A stretch of 64,000 bases of DNA. Origin: Sphingomonas sp. OV641 (lineage in GTDB: Bacteria > Pseudomonadota > Alphaproteobacteria > Sphingomonadales > Sphingomonadaceae). Below the pieces are notes generated by a model. It did not search any database. It was not told the DNA's origin and saw only the letters and a list, made by a program, of their open reading frames with translations. This document shows positions 28,362 through 39,597 of the stretch, piece by piece. Position 1 is the first letter of the stretch. The number at the start of each line of letters is the position of its first letter. The DNA lies in NCBI RefSeq assembly GCF_900109205.1, contig NZ_FNZB01000002.1, positions 610,489 through 674,488 of the forward strand, read 5' to 3'. The position numbers and the translations under genes are program-made.

Positions 28362-30484
28362 TGGCAACTCTGGTGCTGACAACCGTCGGCGGGCTGGTGG
28401 GCGGCCCGATCGGCGCCGCACTTGGCGGCATGATCGGGCAGGCCGTCGACCGAAACGTCCTGTTCAAGCCCAAGGGACGGCAGGGGCCGCGGCTGACCGA
28501 ATTGTCGGTGCAGACGTCGAGTTACGGCCAGCCGATCGCGCAACTGTTCGGGCGGATGCGGGTGGCGGGGCAGGTGATCTGGGCGGCGGACCTGGTGGAG
28601 CACCGGCAGCAGCAGGGCGGCGGAAAGGGGCAGCCGAGCCTTACCAGCTTCTCCTATTCCGCAAGCTTCGCCGTCGCTCTTTCCAGCCGCCCGATCCTTG
28701 ATGTCGGGCGCATCTGGGCGGATGGAAACCTGCTGCGCGGAGCGGCCGGCGACTGGAAGGTCGCAACGGGATTTCGCCTGTACCACGGCGACGAGGAACA
28801 GGCGCCCGACCCGATGATCGCGAGCGCCGAGGGGCTGGACCTCGCGCCGGCGTATCGCGGGCTTGCCTATGCCGTGTTCGAGAACCTGCCGCTGGAGCAA
28901 TTTGGCAACCGCATTCCCTCGCTCACCTTCGAGGTGATCGCCGATGCAGGGCCGGTGTCGGTCGGCAGCATCGCGCATGCGCTTGGCGGCGGTGCCTTGA
29001 CGGGCGCGGGGCCGCAGCAGCTTCTCGACGGCTTTTCGGCCTATGGCGACAGTGCGCGCGGCGTGATCGAGACGCTGGCCGAGGTGTCAGGCGCCTGGTT
29101 TGCGCCGGCAGGCCACGGCGTATCGATGCGGGCGGACACGGCTCCGACACGCACCGTGCCGGACGACGGACGATCGCGCCGCCTGGCACCGGCCGAGCGC
29201 GTGCCGCGATCCATGCTCGTCTCCCATTATGATCCGGCGCGTGACTGGCAGGCGGGCGCGCAGCGCGCGGTGCGGCCCGGCGCGGGCGATGCCGCCGCCA
29301 CCATCGAGCTGCCCGCCGCGATCTCCGCATCGGCGGCGAAGACGATTGCCACCGCCATGCTGGCGCGGGCTGAGGCCGGGCGTACGCGCTGCCAGTTGGT
29401 GCTCGACGCATCCGCGATCGACATCGCGCCGGGGGCCGTGATCGCGATCGAGGGCGAGGCGCAAGGCGCCGCCTGGCGCGTCGTAGCGGTCGCGGTGGAA
29501 CGCTTTGGCGTGACGCTGGATCTGGTGGCGCTGGCACCGCCGCCGTTGCCGACCAGCGCGAGTGGCGGACGGCTGCTGCGCGAAGCGGATGCGCCGGCCG
29601 GAAGCACTGTTATTCACGCGGCCGAATTGCCGGACCTTTCGGGTGAATACGCCTCGCGCCCGCGGGTTGCAGTGGTCGCCGCTGGAACATCGCCCGGCTG
29701 GCGACGCGCGGCATTGCACTACAGCCTGGATGGCGGGGCGAGCTGGACCGCCGCCGGCGCCACCGCTGCGCCTGGCGTGATCGGCCGCGTCATCAGCCCG
29801 TGCGGACCAGCGCCAAGCACCTTGATCGACCGCGTCCACAACCTGGAGGTCGAGCTGGCGCATGGGGGCATGCATCTGAGGGCGGCGGATGCAGGTGCGC
29901 TCGACGCGGGTGCCAATCTAGCGTTGGTCGGGGAGGAGCTTCTGCAGTTCGGCGAGGCGGCCAAACTAGGGGAGCGAACCTGGCGCCTCACGCTGCTGCG
30001 TCGCGGCAAGTTCGGCACGTCGGGAAACCTGTTGCACGATGACGCTCCGTTCGTGTTGCTCGACGGTAACAGTGTTGTAAGCTTTCCGGCCGACGCCGCC
30101 CTGACGCAGCCGGTGCTGGTGATGGCGAATGGCGTTGGCGACGCGCAGCCGGCAGAGGCGATATGCCGGCTGACCGGGCGCTCCCTGGTCCCGCCCGCGC
30201 CGGTGCACCTGACCGGCCGCATCATCGACCATGTCCTGCACTGTACGTGGCGGCGTCGCAGCCGCGCCGACTGGCGCTGGCGCGATGGCGTCGATGCGGC
30301 GCTGATCGAAGAACGCGAGGGATATCAGGTTACGATCGACGCGGCGGGCGGGCGCACCACGCTGGTGACCGGCGATCCGCATCTCGCAACGCCGCTGGCG
30401 GCAATCGGCGGCGCCCCCGTTCATGTCGCGGTGCAGCAGATCGGGACCCACGGCCTATCCGAAGCGGCAACGCTGCACCTCTGA
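28361..30484 (+). CDS. Tail tip / host-specificity protein (gp15-like, short form)
   Basis: A 707-residue protein. The N-terminus is a Gly-rich hydrophobic hairpin (GGLVGGPIGAALGGMIGQAVD, kept here to its core) followed by QTSSYGQPIAQLFGRMRVAGQVIWA, the classic start of this family; about 190-370 correspond to the Phage-tail_3 region (IEVSGAWFAP-like). R. capsulatus gp15 is about 1300 residues and includes a GTA TIM-barrel domain that is not visible here. It would contact the recipient membrane. Start ATG 28361 overlaps the peptidase stop; the frame extends upstream without support. Confidence 0.9.
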   Translation: MATLVLTTVGGLVGGPIGAALGGMIGQAVDRNVLFKPKGRQGPRLTELSVQTSSYGQPIAQLFGRMRVAGQVIWAADLVEHRQQQGGGKGQPSLTSFSYSASFAVALSSRPILDVGRIWADGNLLRGAAGDWKVATGFRLYHGDEEQAPDPMIASAEGLDLAPAYRGLAYAVFENLPLEQFGNRIPSLTFEVIADAGPVSVGSIAHALGGGALTGAGPQQLLDGFSAYGDSARGVIETLAEVSGAWFAPAGHGVSMRADTAPTRTVPDDGRSRRLAPAERVPRSMLVSHYDPARDWQAGAQRAVRPGAGDAAATIELPAAISASAAKTIATAMLARAEAGRTRCQLVLDASAIDIAPGAVIAIEGEAQGAAWRVVAVAVERFGVTLDLVALAPPPLPTSASGGRLLREADAPAGSTVIHAAELPDLSGEYASRPRVAVVAAGTSPGWRRAALHYSLDGGASWTAAGATAAPGVIGRVISPCGPAPSTLIDRVHNLEVELAHGGMHLRAADAGALDAGANLALVGEELLQFGEAAKLGERTWRLTLLRRGKFGTSGNLLHDDAPFVLLDGNSVVSFPADAALTQPVLVMANGVGDAQPAEAICRLTGRSLVPPAPVHLTGRIIDHVLHCTWRRRSRADWRWRDGVDAALIEEREGYQVTIDAAGGRTTLVTGDPHLATPLAAIGGAPVHVAVQQIGTHGLSEAATLHL

Positions 30485-30505
30485 CGAAAGGGCAGAAGAA
30501 CAATC

Positions 30506-31015
30506 ATGAGCACGATGGAAAATGCCACGGCGCGCTGGCGCCTGCCGCTGCTTCATGCAGGGCAGGCGCAGAAGGAAATAGACCATAATGAAGCGTTGGC
30601 GCTGCTCGACATGGCGGTGCAGCCGGCGGTGACGGCGATGGGCGCCGATTTGCCGCCGGCTGAGCCCGCTGAGGGCGCCTGCTGGGTGGTTGGCGACGCA
30701 CCGGTGGGCGCATGGGCCGGCCAGGCTCGATCACTGGCGGGCTGGACGGCCGGCGGCTGGCGCTTCCTTGCTCCCCATCCGGGAATGACGGTGTGGCGTA
30801 TCGAGGATGGCCTGACTGCCCGTTATCAGGATGCGGCGTGGCGGATCGGCGAACTGTGCGCCTCCAGCCTCGTAATCGCGGGATCGCCGATGCTTGCCGC
30901 CCAGCAGTCGCCGATCGCCGGTGCATCAGGAGGTTCCACGATCGACCTCGAAGCGCGCGAAGTGCTTGAAGCAGTGTTGGAAACGTTGCGGAATCACCAT
31001 CTGATCGGGCGCTAA
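30506..31015 (+). CDS. DUF2793 domain protein (end of GTA cluster)
   Basis: A 169-residue protein with RWRLPLLHAGQAQKEIDHNEALALLD at the N-terminus, the signature of DUF2793, a family found at the tail end of GTA and related phage clusters and thought to be part of a fibre or adaptor. The C-terminal ~30 residues form a helix (EAREVLEAVLETLRNHHL). Twenty-one bp after gp15; no terminator is seen before ompA. Confidence 0.88.
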   Translation: MSTMENATARWRLPLLHAGQAQKEIDHNEALALLDMAVQPAVTAMGADLPPAEPAEGACWVVGDAPVGAWAGQARSLAGWTAGGWRFLAPHPGMTVWRIEDGLTARYQDAAWRIGELCASSLVIAGSPMLAAQQSPIAGASGGSTIDLEAREVLEAVLETLRNHHLIGR

Positions 31016-31056
31016 AAAGTGTGTTTTCTGCGCAACAGTCGCCTCTTTTTGTCGCC

Positions 31057-31085
31057 TTGCACGGAAACCTTCCTTTCGATAGTGA
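31057..31085 (+). promoter_or_regulatory. Candidate promoter for ompA
   Basis: TTGCAC (31057-31062), 17-bp spacer, TAGTGA (31080-31085), 38 bp before the OmpA start. The -10 is a weak match, so this is tentative. Confidence 0.3.
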
Positions 31086-31123
31086 GTTTGCGCTGTCCGT
31101 AGTGACACCATGGAAAGGGGAAT

Positions 31124-32245
<1,122 letters not shown>

Positions 32246-32270
32246 GACCTTTCGTCTCACCAGACGAACT

Positions 32271-32304
32271 GGGAGGGGTCGGATATTTCCGGCCCCTCTT
32301 TGTT
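32271..32304 (+). terminator. Terminator after ompA
   Basis: GGGAGGGGTCGGA pairs with TCCGGCCCCTC, followed by TTTGTTT, 26 bp after the stop. Confidence 0.85.
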
Positions 32305-32991
32305 TATGGGCGCGGGCGATCGACCGTCGCGGCGAATGGATGGATCAAATTACCGTCGGGTGGCTGGCGCTCGTCAGCCGGTGGCCTTCGACTAGGTCCG
32401 TTCACAGGCCAGAGGCAGCGCGCGCTGCGGTGCATTGTTCCTCGCTGGCGTTACGCTTCGGTCATACATCCCTGACGCCGGAGCATCAGCGTGCCGCGGC
32501 GACTGCCGTGCCGGTCGCGCTTCAGGATCTCAGCCGGGTGGCTCGGAGCTTCGAAGGCGGCTTCAGGTCATTCTCGGCAGGCGGATACTCGATGCACCCC
32601 GCCCCAGCAGCGCCCGAGGCGCAGGAGCGTGCCGCCCGCAACCGGCCGCGCTAATGCATCTCATAACCTGTCTGTCTGCGCCACGCCGATCATGGCGGCG
32701 AGTCACGTTCCTGTGCTTCAACGCGCGCAGACCGGCTTTCCTTGCCGAAGGTCGTCCGAACCGTGGCCAGACTGCCCTCGTGTGACCTCATGTCTGGGTG
32801 CGTGGGCAAGTGGATACGCTTCAGGCGCGCCTCAGCCGGCTCTGGCTGACGCTCAGAGCAGCCAGCCCTTGGCTGTTCGACGGATGCTTCTGCTTTCAGG
32901 CGTCGGATTATGCAGCGCAGCTCATGCACATGATTGCGATGTAACTCCGGCCGTGCTCGCTCTTACGTCGTTGGAGGGGCGAACCCGAGAC
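32305..32991. other. 687-bp stretch without a supported gene
   Basis: Between the ompA terminator and the 3' end of purK. Short open frames exist on both strands (for example 79 codons on the minus strand, 32690-32929) but none has a good ribosome site or a recognisable motif. Two small adjacent hairpins occur, TCAGCC/GGCTGA (32832-32849) and CAGCCA/TGGCTG (32859-32875). It may be decayed sequence or hold an RNA; nothing firm can be said. Confidence 0.5.
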
Positions 32992-34062
32992 CTACGGCCG
33001 AGTTATCCGGGTGACATGCCCCATCTTGCGGCCAGCCCGCACCTCGCGCTTGCCATAGAGATGAACGTGCGCGCCGGGTTCGCCGAGCAGATCAGCCCAG
33101 CGATCCACGTCGTGGCCGATCAGATTTTCCATCGTCACGCCCGAACCAGTCAGGCCAGTGTCCCCGAGCGGCAGGCCGCAGATCGCACGGACGTGGTTCT
33201 CGAACTGCGAAGTCACTGCGCCTTCGATCGTCCAATGCCCCGAATTATGGACCCGCGGCGCCATTTCGTTGAACACCGGACCGTTCTGCGTGGCGAAGAA
33301 CTCGCATGTCAGCACGCCGACATGGTCGAGCGCGTCTGCGATCCGCCCGGTCAACGCCGCGGCCTGCGTCCATTGCGCTGCAATCGGCGAAGGTGCGGGG
33401 ATGGTGGATCGGGCCAGGATGCCGTCCGCATGCTCGTTCCACGGCGGCGGATAGCTGACCATGGAGCCGTCTTGCCCGCGCACGAGCACGATGGAAAACT
33501 CGTGGCTGAAGGTCACGAACGCCTCGAGCACGGCGGCTCCGCCGACCGTGGCCCATGCCTGATCGGCATCTGCCGGCGTCGACAGCCGCGCCTGTCCCTT
33601 GCCGTCATAGCCCATGCGCGTCGTCTTGAGCACGGCAGGCGTGCCGATCTCGTGAACGGCGGTGTCCAGTGCCTCACGCGTCGCCACGGCCGCCCAGCGT
33701 GCCGGCGTGCCGCCCAGCTCGGCCACGAACGCCTTCTCCGCCAGCCGATCCTGCGCAACGCGGAGACTGGCGGGGGAAGGATGAACCGGCTTGCGCTCAG
33801 CGAGCCACTCCACCGGCTCCGCGGCGACATTCTCGAACTCGTAGGTGATCACATCGCATTGCGCGGCGAAGTCGGCCAGCACCACGCGGTTGTGGTAATC
33901 GGCCCTGGTCAGCGACGAGGCCGTCTGGGCGGCCACGCTTTCCCGATCAGGCGCGAGCACATGGGTGCGATAGCCGAGCTGCGCCGCAGCGGCAGCGATC
34001 ATCCGCCCGAGCTGGCCGCCGCCCAGGATGCCGATGGTCGATCCGGGAGGCAGCGGCGTCAT
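32992..34062 (-). CDS. purK: N5-carboxyaminoimidazole ribonucleotide synthase
   Basis: A 356-residue ATP-grasp enzyme that makes N5-CAIR from AIR, bicarbonate and ATP in purine synthesis. The start [17 protein letters not shown] is diagnostic; ATP-grasp features include [12 protein letters not shown] (about 138-149), [21 protein letters not shown] strand and [15 protein letters not shown] (about 261-275). ATG 34062 overlaps the stop of purE by ATGA; the frame extends 14 codons upstream into purE without need. Operon with purE. Confidence 0.96.
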   Translation of the reverse strand: MTPLPPGSTIGILGGGQLGRMIAAAAAQLGYRTHVLAPDRESVAAQTASSLTRADYHNRVVLADFAAQCDVITYEFENVAAEPVEWLAERKPVHPSPASLRVAQDRLAEKAFVAELGGTPARWAAVATREALDTAVHEIGTPAVLKTTRMGYDGKGQARLSTPADADQAWATVGGAAVLEAFVTFSHEFSIVLVRGQDGSMVSYPPPWNEHADGILARSTIPAPSPIAAQWTQAAALTGRIADALDHVGVLTCEFFATQNGPVFNEMAPRVHNSGHWTIEGAVTSQFENHVRAICGLPLGDTGLTGSGVTMENLIGHDVDRWADLLGEPGAHVHLYGKREVRAGRKMGHVTRITRP

Positions 34063-34535
34063 GCCGGCAGCTCCGCGACGCTGTTGGTCTGCGCCGCGCG
34101 CCATTGCTTCAGCCGGTCGGCCAGTGCTTCGTCACTGACGGCCAGGATCGCGGCGGCAAGCAGGCCAGCGTTGATCGCGCCAGCCTTGCCGATCGCGAGC
34201 GTGCCGACCGGAATGCCACCGGGCATCTGAACGATCGACAGCAGGCTATCCATGCCCTTCAGCGCCTTTGATTCTACCGGCACGCCGAGCACCGGCAGAT
34301 GTGTCATCGCCGCCGTCATGCCGGGCAAGTGCGCAGCCCCGCCCGCTCCCGCGATGATCACCTTCAGGCCGCGATCGGCTGCCTGAGCGGCATAATCATA
34401 CAAGCGTTGCGGGGTGCGATGCGCGGAGACGACCCGGGTTTCATGCGGCACGCCGAGCGCCTCCAGCGTCTCGGCGGCATGCCGCATCGTTTCCCAATCG
34501 GAGGTCGAGCCCATGATGATGCCGACGTGCGCCAT
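34059..34535 (-). CDS. purE: N5-carboxyaminoimidazole ribonucleotide mutase
   Basis: A 158-residue class I PurE that converts N5-CAIR to [17 protein letters not shown] (about 5-17), [11 protein letters not shown] (with the catalytic His) and [12 protein letters not shown] are all present. Upstream of purK in a coupled pair, as in most bacteria. No clear Shine-Dalgarno is seen. Confidence 0.96.
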   Translation of the reverse strand: MAHVGIIMGSTSDWETMRHAAETLEALGVPHETRVVSAHRTPQRLYDYAAQAADRGLKVIIAGAGGAAHLPGMTAAMTHLPVLGVPVESKALKGMDSLLSIVQMPGGIPVGTLAIGKAGAINAGLLAAAILAVSDEALADRLKQWRAAQTNSVAELPA

Positions 34536-34686
34536 TTCCGGCGGTTAGCGAGGGACAATGGCGAGGGCAACAGGAAGCTGCCGCCGTGGCGGCGAGGAGA
34601 GGCGGTTACCTGTCACTTGCCGCCATGCCGGCCTGAGGGCACCGCGCATTATGTTGGCGCGCGGAAGACGCTGAGGTCAGGCGGTG

Positions 34687-35262
34687 CTAGCGGTATGAAT
34701 TTGGGTTCAACGCCAGGACGCGCGCCACATCCCGCTCAATGACGCGGCTGGTAACCCGCTCGATCAAGCGGTGCGCGCTGCGCCACGGGCGCAACTCGCC
34801 ATCGCGACGGCGGTGCCCATCGATCAAGCGGCTGCCCCAGCTTTCGATCGCCGGGCCAGTGGCGCTCGGAATATCCTGCGCAAGCACCAGCGAGGGAAAG
34901 GGCAGGGCGATCGCAGGAGAGGCAAAGGCGTCTGGCTTGTCCGCCTGGTTGGCGGGCGGATCGAACAGAAGCGCGCCGGCGACGCGGGACACATAGGACG
35001 CCGGCGACAAGCGCGCCCACCACGAGGCGGCGTGACACCCGATCCCTTCCGCCACGAGCACCACGGCGCGATCAGCGCGCATCACTGCTGCATCGAGCTG
35101 CGCTGCCCAGATGCTGCGCCGTTCGCCGCCCTCGAGGATGACGTGCTCGTCACCCTGGCTCGGCCAGCGCAAGCGGGCATTCCACGCCGGCGACTCCACA
35201 CCGGGGGCGCCGATCGTGATGATCGAGAAACGGTCAGGCATGATGGCCGTGGCGATCGACAT
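34687..35262 (-). CDS. RBBP9/YdeN-like alpha/beta-hydrolase, probably catalytically dead
   Basis: A 191-residue protein with the layout of small RBBP9/YdeN hydrolases: ITIGAPGVESPAWNARLRW, SIWAAQLDAAVMRADRAVVLVAEGIGC and AGALLFDPP. Where the nucleophile elbow GHSxG should be the sequence reads AEGIG, so the catalytic Ser is replaced by Glu, and the expected acid (DPF) and His (GHF) sites are also not evident. It may have a binding rather than an enzymatic role. ATG 35262 follows GGAGAAGG. The N-terminus is conserved enough to rule out a frameshift. Confidence 0.6.
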   Translation of the reverse strand: MSIATAIMPDRFSIITIGAPGVESPAWNARLRWPSQGDEHVILEGGERRSIWAAQLDAAVMRADRAVVLVAEGIGCHAASWWARLSPASYVSRVAGALLFDPPANQADKPDAFASPAIALPFPSLVLAQDIPSATGPAIESWGSRLIDGHRRRDGELRPWRSAHRLIERVTSRVIERDVARVLALNPNSYR

Positions 35263-35420
35263 GGCGACCTTCTCCGAGTCCTGTGTGATCGGATCATGCC
35301 ATCAACGGTGAGGCCGCGGCAATGGGTTGCGTGACCACCCCTTAGGGGTTGGCCGCCGCGCGGGCACGGGCTAGCCGTGAAATCCGCAAGGCTGAGCCAT
35401 CACCCGGTCGAGATGCGCGG

Positions 35421-36125
35421 TCAGGCGCGGCTCCAGGCGAAATCCAGCCGTGTGTCGCCATCGACCATCCCCGACGCAGCAAAGCTCCGTTCGATGATCA
35501 CGCCTGTTCCATCGGCAGCGATGGCAATCACGGTGCTGCAGCGCGTTCCGTAAACGCTGTCGCGGATGAAGACTGGTCGCTCTCCCTCCACGGTGGCCTG
35601 CTCGTCGGCAAGCAGACCGAGCAGGTCCTCGGGCGCGCGATCCTGCGTAAGCCATGCGCCGAGCGCCTGGGTAAGCGTCCGCGTACGTGGCCAGGGCGGA
35701 TCGAGTGGGCCGTTGGAGATGCCGTGCAGCCCGGGTGCGAGCGGCTGATGCACCAGGGCGGGGCGGTTGCTGCGGAATGCCGCATCATCGCCAATCGTCA
35801 TCAGGCTGAAACCGCCGAACGCGTCCAGCGCGGCATCATCGGGCAAGTCGCCCGTGCGCAGATAGTCCGCCACCAGCGCGCCGCGGGATGGGGCTGCTCC
35901 ACCGCGGGGATAACCGGCGACGTTGGTCACCACAGCGAAACGGCCTTGTTCGGACACGCCGATCCAGCCGCCGCCGGACACGAGATCGCGCCCGCCCAGG
36001 AAGTGAGGCGCATCGTCCCACCGCATCAACGGCGCCGAGGGGCGTGCATGAAACTCGTCGCGATTGCCTGCAACCACGAGGTGCCAGCGTGGACTAGCCG
36101 CCAGCGCGAGCGCAACGACACACAT
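35421..36125 (-). CDS. NRDE family protein (TANGO2-like)
   Basis: A 234-residue protein. It starts MCVVALAL with Cys2 as a likely N-terminal nucleophile after Met removal, and contains the name-giving AGNRDEFHARPSAPL (about 19-33), GGRDLVSGGGWIGV and GLHGISNGPLDPPW. The family (TANGO2 in animals) is proposed to act on heme or lipid trafficking, but its bacterial role is unclear. No ribosome site is obvious before the ATG. Confidence 0.92.
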   Translation of the reverse strand: MCVVALALAASPRWHLVVAGNRDEFHARPSAPLMRWDDAPHFLGGRDLVSGGGWIGVSEQGRFAVVTNVAGYPRGGAAPSRGALVADYLRTGDLPDDAALDAFGGFSLMTIGDDAAFRSNRPALVHQPLAPGLHGISNGPLDPPWPRTRTLTQALGAWLTQDRAPEDLLGLLADEQATVEGERPVFIRDSVYGTRCSTVIAIAADGTGVIIERSFAASGMVDGDTRLDFAWSRA

Positions 36126-36235
36126 CAGCCGCGTCGAGGTAGGAAAAGGATCATCCGACGCCCTTACCTTCTTTCGCGCGCCTCCGGGAACTCCCGCGAT
36201 GGGGCTTCATGCACCTGATGGAGGCGGCCACAGCT

Positions 36236-37282
36236 TCAGCCGACCAACGCGCGGTCGCGCAGGCCTCGCCAGACCCGGACCGCTTGCACCGTTTCGGCCA
36301 CGTCATGAACCCGCAACAGCTGCACGCCCGCCTCGGCACCCTTCAGCGCAAGCGCCACCGACCCGCCCAGCCGTTCGCCAACGGGTGCCTCGTTCGACAG
36401 CGCGCCGATCAGGCGCTTGCGACTGGCGCCGAGCATGATGGGGCACCCCAGGCCATGGAACATCGCAAGGCCGTTGATGAGCGCCAGATTGTCCTGCAGT
36501 GACTTGCCGAAGCCGATGCCGGGATCCACCAAGATCCTGTCACGTGCCACGCCGCCGCCCACCAGCGCTTCTATGCGCGCCTCCAGCCAGTCGAAGACGT
36601 CGGTCACGACATCGCGGTAGCCGCCGCTGCCGTGACCGCCTTTCTCCGGATCCGGCGAATGCATGATGATGACCGGGGCGCCAGTGCGCACCACGACGTC
36701 CAATGCACGCTTGTCCCACAGCAGCGAGGAAACATCGTTCACGATGGCCGCTCCGGCCGCTAGCGCGCGCTCCATCACCAGCGCCTTGCGCGTGTCGATG
36801 GACACCAGCGCGCCGGCGGACGCGAGCCGCTCGATCACCGGCACCACGCGCTCGGCCTCGTCCTGTTCCCACACCGTCGCCGCGCCGGGGCGGGTGGACT
36901 CACCACCCACGTCGATCAGGCCCGCGCCGGCGCCCGCCATGATCATCCCGGCCGAGGCGGCAGCGGCCGGATCGTCGCGGTGGACGCCGCCGTCGGAAAA
37001 GCTGTCCGGCGTCATGTTGAGGATGCCGGCGACGACCGGCTGATCGAACCGGAGCGTCCGTGAGCCCAGCGTCCATGAAGGTCGTGCCGTCGTGATCCGC
37101 CGGTGAAGCTCGGCTGCTCTGGCGCCAAGGCTGGTGACATCGGCGACCGGAACGGCGCGTCTCCTGCCCCCTTCGCTCACCTCATAGTCGGCGAACCACT
37201 GCATGCCGCCAGCGAGCCGGGCGACCGCGCCGTCCGGATAGGCAAATGGCGCGTCGACGAAGTGGATCGGGCGGAGATGCAT
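36236..37282 (-). CDS. folP: Dihydropteroate synthase
   Basis: A 348-residue enzyme that joins p-aminobenzoate to hydroxymethyl-dihydropterin diphosphate in folate synthesis; the sulfonamide target. Core motifs GILNMTPDSFSDGG (about 85-98), GGESTRPGA (about 125-133), IVNDVSS and DPGIGFGKS are intact. About 75 residues precede the core, longer than in E. coli (282 aa), an extension also found in related alphaproteobacteria. No other folate gene is adjacent. Confidence 0.94.
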   Translation of the reverse strand: MHLRPIHFVDAPFAYPDGAVARLAGGMQWFADYEVSEGGRRRAVPVADVTSLGARAAELHRRITTARPSWTLGSRTLRFDQPVVAGILNMTPDSFSDGGVHRDDPAAAASAGMIMAGAGAGLIDVGGESTRPGAATVWEQDEAERVVPVIERLASAGALVSIDTRKALVMERALAAGAAIVNDVSSLLWDKRALDVVVRTGAPVIIMHSPDPEKGGHGSGGYRDVVTDVFDWLEARIEALVGGGVARDRILVDPGIGFGKSLQDNLALINGLAMFHGLGCPIMLGASRKRLIGALSNEAPVGERLGGSVALALKGAEAGVQLLRVHDVAETVQAVRVWRGLRDRALVG

Positions 37283-37444
37283 GGGGGGCCTTCGGATTGC
37301 GACGCTTCAGGCGTGTGGCGCAGGTGCGTCACCCGCGCAAGGCGGGCAGGGTGCGCCCTTGTGCAGGATCGTGACGCACCTTGGCGACCCATGATGCCCG
37401 GCCGGCTTCGCTTGAACGGCCGGACCTGGAGTCGCCAAAGCTGC

Positions 37445-38761
<1,317 letters not shown>

Positions 38762-38763
<2 letters not shown>

Positions 38764-39370
38764 AGAACGGAAGAACCGTCTGTGCGACCGGTGCGAAGCT
38801 ACGCCGATGGAGCGGTGAGGGGCCATGTTCGGCCAGTGCGCGGCGGTGCGCGGGACAGCCATAACCCTTGTTGGAGGCCCAGCCGTAGTGCGGATATGAT
38901 TCGTGATGCGCCAGCATGATGGTGTCGCGCGTGTGCTTGGCGACGATGGAGGCGGCGGCGATGGAGCGGCTTTGCGCATCACCGCCGACGATCGGCGTCG
39001 CGGCATAGCCCCAGCGGGGCAGGCGATTCCCATCGACCAGCACGTGGCCGGGAGCGCAGCCAAGCGCGGCCGCGACCTGATCCACCGCCAGCGTCATCGC
39101 CTTCATCGTCGCCCAATAAATGTTGAGCGTGTCGATCTCGTCCGCTTCCACGATCCCCACGCCCACCATGGCGCAATCCCTGATCCGCCTGCACAGCCGT
39201 TCCCGCTCGCCGGCCGGCAGCTTCTTCGAATCGTCGATGCCGCGCGGCACGCCGCGCGCCGGCAGGATCACCGCCGCCGCCACGACCGGGCCGGCAAGCG
39301 GGCCACGACCTGCCTCGTCCACGCCGACGACGGGCGCGAGGTACAGGCGTTCGTGCTTCAATCCGGGCAT
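38762..39370 (-). CDS. rnhB: Ribonuclease HII
   Basis: A 202-residue RNase HII that removes ribonucleotides and RNA from DNA hybrids. GVDEAGRGPLAGPVVAAAV (about 16-34) carries the first acidic pair, DDSKKL follows, LVDGNRLP and GDAQSRSIAAASIVAKHTRD complete the site. It ends in VLPF, after which the ccrM control region begins. Same strand as ccrM, 177 bp apart. Confidence 0.95.
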
Positions 39371-39526
39371 TGGTGGTCGGCGCTCTCAACGGTGATGCCG
39401 GCCTTTAGCAAGGTGCGCTGCCAGGCAGAATGGCCGATTGTCGCGGCACGCGGTCGCCTGATCGGCGATGGCGTGCCCTTGCCGTCACACTTGCGCCGGG
39501 AACGCGCGGGCGCATCGGGCGCGCCG

Positions 39527-39556
39527 CTTGACGCCGGACTCGCCGGGGCAGATTAT
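39527..39556 (+). promoter_or_regulatory. Candidate ftsK promoter with internal GANTC
   Basis: TTGACG (39527-39532), 18-bp spacer, GATTAT (39551-39556), 42 bp before the ftsK start. A GACTC site (39536-39540) lies in the spacer, the arrangement reported for GcrA/CcrM-controlled promoters of Caulobacter. Tentative. Confidence 0.4.
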
Positions 39557-39597
39557 CCAGCAGCTGATTTCATGACATTTTCGGGGGCGTTGTAGGC

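Larger units (their letters stand above)
17161..31015 (+). mobile_element. Gene transfer agent (RcGTA-like) structural cluster
   Basis: Nineteen co-directional genes in the fixed order known from Rhodobacter capsulatus GTA: terminase, portal, small membrane protein, prohead protease, capsid, connector, tail terminator, tail tube, chaperones, tape measure, DUF2460 distal tail, DUF2163 hub, NlpC/P60, tail tip, DUF2793. Eight junctions are 4-bp ATGA or TGATG-type overlaps. No integrase, repressor, replication, lysis or att site is seen on either side, and the reading frames are intact, which fits a domesticated, vertically kept GTA better than a prophage. Whether particles are made cannot be read from sequence; known regulators (GafA, CtrA) and the lysis genes would be elsewhere. 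Confidence 0.88.

Noticed and set aside
17161..31015. Ordinary temperate prophage
   Set aside because: No integrase, repressor, replication or lysis gene and no att repeats; order fits GTA.
32491..34230. 579-codon plus-strand open frame over purK and purE
   Set aside because: Antisense to two clear enzymes, no recognisable domain; caused by high GC.
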